Shown here: positions 56,976-64,000 of the stretch, one piece after another
Position numbering within the stretch: position 1 is the stretch's first letter
Layout: every line of letters starts with the position of its first letter
Notes under the pieces: generated by a model
What the model saw: only the letters and a program-made list of their open reading frames with translations
Told to the model about the DNA's origin: nothing
Database searches by the model: none
Assembly (NCBI GenBank): GCA_963969395.1
Contig: OZ017799.1
Coordinates: forward strand, 14,572,501 to 14,636,500
Reading direction: 5' to 3'
Source of the DNA: Pseudoscleropodium purum
Lineage: Eukaryota; Streptophyta; Bryopsida; Hypnales; Brachytheciaceae
DNA length: 64,000 bases
Made by a program: the position numbers and the translations under genes

Positions 56976-59900
56976 TTAGGTGATCAAAAGAATAGAACAC
57001 CAATGTGTTTTCATGTCTTGAATGAGTTGGGCACTCAACACCACACCACTATTAGACACCTTTAGAATTCGCATCTCCCGTGAGTTTGTGAGATCTGGTA
57101 GAGCTTGCAACTTCATGCACCTGCTAACATCCAACTTTTGAAATTCTGAATTCAAAGGCCCTATGCATATTAAGTTCACTAAGTTTGTACATTCTTGTAC
57201 ATCAAGCTTGACCAATTGTAGAAATTTGGTCAAGTTTGGGAACTCTTGGATGGAACATCATCTACAGATTAAAGTACGTAGTTGCGAACAAGCAGTCAAC
57301 CCTTGTAAATCTTCAAATCCACCGTCAGACACATCCAATTTGTAGAGACCTGTCAATGCTTGAAGGTCTAAACCTAAGTTCTCAAGAAGCCAAGGATGCC
57401 CACTTGCCTTGAGTGATTTGAAGTTCTGCAACCCAAGGATGCCATGAACATCTCTAAGTTGTGCACCATGCTTGATCCGCAGAGTCCTTAGCTTAGCAAG
57501 CTCTCGTAGATCAGGTAATGCATCCAACTTGTCACAATCAGTGATCTTTAGCTTCTCCAAGCTAGTCACATTCATCAAACCTAACAAATCCTCAAATTTG
57601 CACTTTTTCAATTTCAAATCACACAGTCTTAATAGGCTTTGAAGATCGGGCAATGCACACATACATTTGCAATTGTCTATAGTGATGGATTTCGACAACA
57701 CTAATTCAATTAGACTTGAAAATCCTTAGCTTGACCACCTAAAAATATAGAGTATTTATAGCTTTGTAAGTTTGCATAAATTAGGCCCATCATGCAATTC
57801 ATCCATTTCGATATCCAAACTCCAGAGTGAAATCAAGTCACTACATCCCATAGAAGCTTGTGAAGCACAAATTAGATCCAATTCCAAAGTTTGTAGATTT
57901 GTAAGCTTGTGCATATTTGGGATTTGGATGAGATTCTCACAACCTAACATTTTGAGAGATTGCAAATAAACCAACTCTTCTAAACCTAGCAATGATTCAA
58001 TGTGCTTGCAATTTGACACATCCAATATCCTCAACTTTTGGAGGTTGTGCATATCCGGCAACTCCGCAAGATTTGAACAATAAGTAGCAATTAGCTCCAC
58101 CAAACTAACTAGGTCACACAAACCTAGTAGGCATGTTAGTGACCAACAAGAGCACACAACCAACTTTTGCAATCGTTTAAGCTTTTGTAAGTTGGATACC
58201 TTTTTCAGCATGGAATAACCATTCAAACAAAGTTCTTCCAATGCAACTAACTCATCCACACCTGGGTAGCTCTCCAATGACTTTCACTTGTTCAAATCCA
58301 AGAATTGCAAGTAGGTGTGCTTTGAGCTTATTTAAGCCAATGAGGGCGACCACCAAACTACTCAACTGAAAACAAGCCACTCGAAGAGAAACAAGGTTGC
58401 TTAGATTTGGTAAATAGCCACTTCGTTACAGATCCAACATTTGGAGGTTTGTCAAACAACCAATCTCGTCAATGCATGGAGAATTTGATGGAATGCCAAA
58501 CCATTGTAGAGAGCTCAACTTCAACAAGGAACCCAATTTGATTAGGGAGGTCAAAGTCTTTGGTTTGAATGATACCAATTCCAAGCTCTTCAAGTGTTTT
58601 AGGCCTCTTAGATCCAAATCCAAATTCAAATCGAGATCCAAGTATGTATTGAGCTTCAAAACCACCACATTGGGGAAACAAGAAAAATTAATGTCCTCCA
58701 ATTTTGTAAACCCCTTAGCCAAGAAATACATCTACTTCACCTTTATAAAATGATCACCATTAGTCAAGCTGCCTTCTTCAAGTGTATTGTACTTGTACAT
58801 CCATTGTTTGTTTTCAAACTCCACAGCTTTGGTCTCAAATCTTGTAAAGTCACGCTACAAGTTGTGCATGCTAATTCTACCAAATCCATCGCCAAGATTC
58901 TCCAATACTGATTTCTTCTTCAAGTTCTCCAACTATGAACAAAAAAAAAGGAAAAAAAAGACAATTAAAAAGAAAGAAAGAAATTCATTCTACTTGAAAA
59001 AATGAAACTGTAACATTTGATACATGGACAAAATTGCATAAAATTGGTATACAAGATGTCAACTAGGAAAGGGACATGGTTTTAGACATTTCTCCTCAGT
59101 AATTTCAATAGTCAAATAGATATCTAAGATTCATATTGATGCTTCACAAAATTTTCAAGCCCTAAGGTTGTAGGTCAAAGTTTCAACATTTCAACCACAA
59201 ACTAATTAAAAGATGCCTTTCAATTCAATAAATAGAATACTTTGAAAGACAATTGAGACCTCAAGTTTGCATCTATCTCATATCTTGGTCACCAGAGGTT
59301 AGCACAAACAACTAAAAAGTCATCTTTAAGACTTGAAAGTTCAAACTCATCCCATTTTGGAAAGATCTCATTTTGAAAATAGTACTAAAAGCTGAAAAAA
59401 TGACAAGAAACAAGTTTCAACTACTAAACTTTCAAAAGTCAAGAATTATAAGGTCACTCTAAACAAATGCTTCCACTCCTTGTACCTCTCATCAAGGAAG
59501 TCACAAAAATATAAAAACCACAAATTCAAAGAATACTCACCCATTTGATCACATCCTCAACAAGTATTTTATGTACCATAGCAAGCCACTCAAATATGGT
59601 CCAACAGAATGAACCCCCTCAAAAGCAAGCATTATTAAAAAGAGCAAACAAAGCCACATCCATGAACAAAAGTTGATCTTGGGGATTTAATGCATCAAAA
59701 CTTTTTCTCAAGATAGAAAAGATAGGGTGTTGAAGTTCTCCAAAAGGATTCAAAAAGTCAAGTTTGTGCAAGACCGACCACCACTGCTTAGGGACATATC
59801 CAACACATCCAAGTTGATCACCCAATGCTTGCAACGCCAAGAGGTGGTAATGGTGACTAATGCCATCACCTTTTTGGAAATGACATTGCTCTACACAAGA

Positions 59901-61390
59901 GGAGATTAACTTAAGGTCATCCTTGTTGCTCAAGTATGTGGAAGGGATGCAAGAAGCATGATAAAGGAATAAAGAACTTGCTTCCTCTAGCTCCAACTCA
60001 AGCATCTCCTTGCAATCACTTACATCAATTCTCAAAGCCGTCAATTCATTTAGAGAACGTGTTGTCACAAGCACAATACTCCCAAGTCCATAGTTTGCTC
60101 GTAAAAGAGTCAAAGTGTGACTAGTAGTTGCACTTGACACATTGTTAATTGCCAAAAAGAATTTGGCATCCATCCTATCTCTCATAAGGTGGTGACGATA
60201 CTACAAGTTCACAACATCTCAAGTTTAGTAAGACACAAACAAATGGAACTACAACAAATTTCAAATCATACTAAGACCTTGTCTACACATACTCCACTTC
60301 AATGCACATAATGAATGTAAGAATTAAATCCACGCTTTTCTAGAGATGGTTATCTCAACATACCTTATCTACATCCATTGCTCCCAAATGTTGAAGACTT
60401 TTATCCGTAAGCTTTCCCAACACTTCTTTCAATAGTTCTTCTTCACTTCGACTTCCCAACTCCACATGTCCAACTTTGTCACAATATTCCATTGATAAAT
60501 GGTTACACATAGCTTTGCAAATGGTGGTTTTCCCAAAACCTCCAACTCCATATAAGCCTACTATACGCACCTTATACAATGAGGACATTTTTGATTCCTT
60601 GATAGTTTTGTGGATCACCTACACAATAACCAAGAGAGATGGAATCAATTAAAATCCAATAATTCACATAAAAGAAATTCATCACCACCCACCATAAGTG
60701 GATATTTCCAATCAAACCAATGTCATCCTCATCATTGTTGACAAAAAGCATCGGGATAAAAAGCACATAAAACAATCATCTAAAATGATTGAATCACATA
60801 CAAACCTTGCATAAATGTTCCTTGCCTTGAATGTGAGAATCTTCAAACCTTGTCCCCGGATGAACCAAAGCACAAATGGCTTGAACTATCTCTTCCCAAA
60901 ATTTCACTTCCCCCAACTCCAAGTTGTATGTCAAGGCATTTGTTGGGCAAAACAATTGCAAGCCACTCTCCCATTCTTTCACATCAATCCTACTATCTTC
61001 CTCAGCCCAAGTCTACCACAATGATGACCACCTCTTATGGTAACTTGCATCATGACATTGAGAAAATGTAATGCCAAGAAGGATTGGCATTATTGTGAAG
61101 TATGGCTTATGCTTCTTGACATTTGTCATGGCCACCAACTCCAGCATGGGCCACTTGGAAGTGAAGAATTCCTCCGATAGCACCACTACACCAACTTCAT
61201 ATTGTTCAATGGCTTCAAAGATAAGTCTTGAAAAACCCTTTCCAATGGGCAAGCAATCCCTGTACTTGTTGGAAAATGGATGGCGGTCACATCTCTCCAA
61301 GTCCACACACAATTAATCCACAAACCCTTTTTCAGCACCACTGTGACTCAAGAACACCTTGTGCTTGGGTTGTAAGATGTGATTCCTGCT
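56976..61390 (-). pseudogene. TIR-NB-LRR resistance-type gene, decayed
   Basis: Order on the minus strand: a TIR exon from about 61390 to 60806 (VFLSHSGAEKGFVD, then VGVVVLSEEFF), and exon 60618-60364 with the P-loop GVGGFGKTT. Exon 60200-59541 follows with FFLAINNV, GSIVLVTTRS and LRKSFDALNPQDQLLFMD of the NB-ARC domain. LRR sequence from 58932 down to 56976 has repeated LxxLxxLxLxxC units such as LPDMHNLQKLRILDVSNC. In-frame stops occur at 61313 (TAA), 61013 (TAG), 59619 (TGA), 58855 (TAG), 58732 (TAG) and 58426 (TAA). There is a frame change near 58300-58400 and further stops in the LRR part. Intact members act as intracellular immune receptors with NADase TIR domains; this copy cannot make a full protein. 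Start and 5' end are uncertain. Confidence 0.8.
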
Positions 61391-62357
61391 CACCAGAAAT
61401 AAAATTACCAATCACTCAATCAATAGTAAAGGAGGAACTAAACCTTATATTTTATAATGGAGGTGGACACTACATATTGGCAACAATCACAATCACAATT
61501 TGCTACTGGGATCAGATGAGCCAAGACACTGCCTACTTTGGAGGAGCAAATCACAGGTCCTACTAACCCATACCCATCGCCATGGCTTGTGCTGGTGGAC
61601 AGACTTGCGCTCCCCTCTTCCATGCTTCAAATCTGTTCAGGCTGACAAGGTTGCCCCGGCAGTACATGACATCAGATTCACTCGGGCTTTGTCTCCTCCA
61701 GGTCTTGCACACTAAACAAAGGTGGAGAATGGGCATCCTAAATACCCAATGCCCTCAAGGCATTGTGACAAATTCTAAGATGTGATCTGGAGAAGAGAAC
61801 TAGATCCTTCAAAATCCATTCAAGATGAACCACTCATACAGCTCGGAAACACCCATTCAACTAAGTGTTCCGATGCGTTCAAAGCAGGAAGTCAAAAACC
61901 CCTCAACAAGGTGAGAAGATGACATTCCACGAACTCCCGTTCTGATGTCTTCTGTAATCCCTGAATTATTGTACAAAAAGTTATCCCATGAAAGTTATTG
62001 ATCATTCGTGTGTTAGAGGAGGCAACCCATTTCCAAACCACCCTCGTTTCCACAGTATAGGCTGCTCTATTTCCAATTATAGCTCTCTTTATATTATAGC
62101 TCATGTATGGCAGGACCTGTAGGAGTTGCAGAAATGTCCAAGAAGTGTACATTGAAAGTATAGAATGATCATGACATGTGCGTAATTATCACTTACATCA
62201 ATTTTGTAACTAGCCTACGGTCGGAATTGCAGTGGCCTACATAGCGAGAATAGGTTGCACAGAATCTTCAAGAAAAAAATTCAAAATAATTTCAATTTGG
62301 ACCAAAAAAATGTAAATTTATTTTTTTCCTTCTTACACGGGAAAAATATTTCCCTGA
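61391..62357. other. 5' flank of the TIR-NB-LRR pseudogene and intergenic DNA
   Basis: Should hold the old promoter. Several overlapping short frames exist on both strands, none with recognisable protein features. Confidence 0.3.
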
Positions 62358-62405
62358 ATACACCCATCCATACACCCATCCATACACCCATCCATACACC
62401 CATCC
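62358..62405 (+). repeat. 12-bp tandem repeat, 4 units
   Basis: Four perfect units of ATACACCCATCC. Confidence 0.85.
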
Positions 62406-62720
62406 AGCAGCGAGAACAACAAAAGGCTGCAAGCCCAAGAGATGGAGTGCTCAACAGGGACGAGTAGTCCTGAGAAATTCTCCAGATCTAAAGATCGAGT
62501 GCCACGAAAAAATCAGTGCCAGTGAAGGGGCCCCTGCAATGAAACCCGTTCTAGGGCGAAAACTTTACTGAGAATAAAGGTGTGTTCCCTGATTTCTGTG
62601 GGCACACTGAATTCAAACAGAAAGCTCAGGTGGAAAATTTCCAATTGTCCCATCACGGTGGATAGATGCAAAATACTGCCCCCGTTGGGGAGCAGTGACT
62701 TTGGTAGTGTGAGACCTCTC

Positions 62721-62850
62721 TTAAGGTATGTTTGCACTTGGTGTTAGAGGTGATGTTTGCAATCTGAATCCAGTTCAGAAGAAGGTCTAAATTCATTCCA
62801 AAGATCCTCACTAACAACACTCTTTAACACCAAGTGGGAACATACCTTTA
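62721..62850. mobile_element. 124-bp PIF/Harbinger-type MITE with TTA target duplication
   Basis: 62724-62847 begins AGGTATGTTTGCACTTGG and ends CCAAGTGGGAACATACCT, an imperfect inverted repeat of about 27 bp. TTA flanks both sides (62721-62723 and 62848-62850). The trinucleotide duplication is typical of Tourist-like MITEs. Confidence 0.65.
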
Positions 62851-64000
62851 GTTAAACCTTAAAGATCGGACCCTACAATCATGGAAAGAACCCAAAAACT
62901 CATTGCTTCATGTTCTCCATCTTTCTATATATTTGAGTAGGTTTTATATTTTATATTTTATTTTTTCTAAGATGCAAGTACATGTTCTCTGGAAATCATG
63001 AAATTTTCAGACTTTTTGAAAATGAAGAAAAATTCATATCAAACACAAAATTTGCTTAAAACAGCTTAAACAATTTGGGGGGTTGACATGTATTATAGTG
63101 TAGAACATCATGGTGTGAACCAAAGTTTTGTGTCATTTTCAAATTAGGAAACCAAGAAGAATGTGGTTATAGACTATGTGTTCAAATTGTAATATAAGGT
63201 TGAATTTTATGAGTTTTTCAAAGATTCAAAATGGAGTAGAAACTAGGCCAAGGAAGCTTCATTGCATTAGATGAACTCAAATTCAAAAAAAAGATCATTT
63301 TCATGCCTATAATTCAGATCAAGAGGAAGAAGGTGACAGTTGAAATATGAATGACTTTGAACGATTTTGTTTTTGGGAAAGTTTCTTGAGTGTGTATGCA
63401 ATGCTTGGTGGTAGAAAGCTTTGTGTCAAAAAACTAATCTTGAGATTGCAAAAAACTAATCCTGAGATTGCGAGCACATCCCTACTTAAGGTATGGATGG
63501 TAATTCCTACTTCCGACCTCACTCAATATCTGATTCTTAGCCATCAAAATGAACTTTTTTGAATTTGCACCCATGAATGAAACTACGCTTACAAGGTCTA
63601 GTTTCTAGACCTATTTGAAATTCTAAAATCTAAAAGATTCCCAAATTTTCAATATCTTGTTGCAATTTGAATTTCGATGCCATGTTGCGATTCATAATTG
63701 ATGGATGAAGCAAAAACCAAGGGCTAAAGCTGTGAATAATTATCATTTGACCCCGTTTGACCTTGGAGCATCTAGACTCTTCTCCAGAATTGACGATTTA
63801 GAGAAAACCATTATAAAGTGCTATTTGGAAGAATATTTTAGAGGTATTATACAAATGAAAGTTGTAGACTTTGAATTTTAGATTCTATTTGTATGGTTAG
63901 ATTCACCAATATTATCACCAATATTTTTTTACAAATTTGGAAAGAAAAATTTCAAAATTTCTTCAAAATTTGATTACAGGCACAATATTATCATTTTTTG
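62851..64000. other. AT-rich DNA at the window edge
   Basis: No gene or element boundary is supported. Small frames at 63319-63562 overlap each other on opposite strands. Confidence 0.35.

Noticed and set aside
61500..61785. Overlapping plus-strand ORFs with a Cys-rich start
   Set aside because: Short, overlapping frames without domain features or splice support.
1..64000. CRISPR arrays, rRNA or tRNA genes, bacterial operons
   Set aside because: No direct-repeat/spacer array and no recognisable rRNA or tRNA. The genes are spliced and plant-like, so prokaryotic categories do not apply.

Overview
The window looks like nuclear DNA of a land plant. It is AT-rich and gene-poor, with GT-AG spliced genes, a chloroplast-type ABC1 kinase and a TIR-NB-LRR resistance-type locus. 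Most introns are short (about 90-500 bp), and the TIR-NB-LRR style and gene structures suggest a bryophyte (moss-like) genome. That placement is inference from gene style, not a database match.

Layout: (1) 458-7769, minus: a complete 17-exon ABC1K atypical kinase gene (756 codons) of the chloroplast OSA1/SIA1 type. (2) 8.3-17 kb: dispersed repeats, including a family (R1) with TTAACCCCTAAAGGACC-like termini and a 2.48-kb solo-LTR-like unit (12399-14882) filled with palindromic GACAAATTGTC motifs. (3) 18160-19439, plus: a two-exon PARP-like ADP-ribosyltransferase gene. (4) 23280-29498, minus: a complete 14-exon TTC38-like TPR gene (507 codons) with one GC-AG intron. (5) 29.9-40.9 kb: nested mobile DNA. 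It holds an R1 copy, a 550-bp array of AAAATATGACT motifs, a 3.28-kb LTR-like unit with TG/CA ends and a 5-bp target duplication that carries an intact 552-codon ORF, a CCAATTTGG-type array, and a broken HUH/Rep endonuclease gene. (6) 41257-52645: an 11.4-kb DNA transposon with CAGGGTTGA inverted ends and a perfect 8-bp target duplication GTATGCAT. (7) 53675-53983: a 309-bp non-autonomous element with its own 8-bp duplication. (8) 56976-61390, minus: a decayed TIR-NB-LRR gene. (9) A 124-bp Harbinger-type MITE at 62724-62847, then AT-rich DNA.

The most unusual object is the 11.4-kb transposon. It carries three intronless genes and no recognisable transposase. The genes are a long minus-strand coiled-coil/RING-H2 gene with four internal stops, a plus-strand gene with the same N-terminal domain but a Gly/Ser/Tyr-rich tail (one stop, one frameshift), and an intact 497-residue protein-kinase-like gene. 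GC-rich clusters built on GTCCGCC occur at both element ends and next to the TATA box of each of the three genes. This suggests one element-specific DNA-binding activity that handles both mobilisation and expression.

Start codons below are ATG unless stated. Exon borders were read by eye from splice signals, frame continuity and family conservation.
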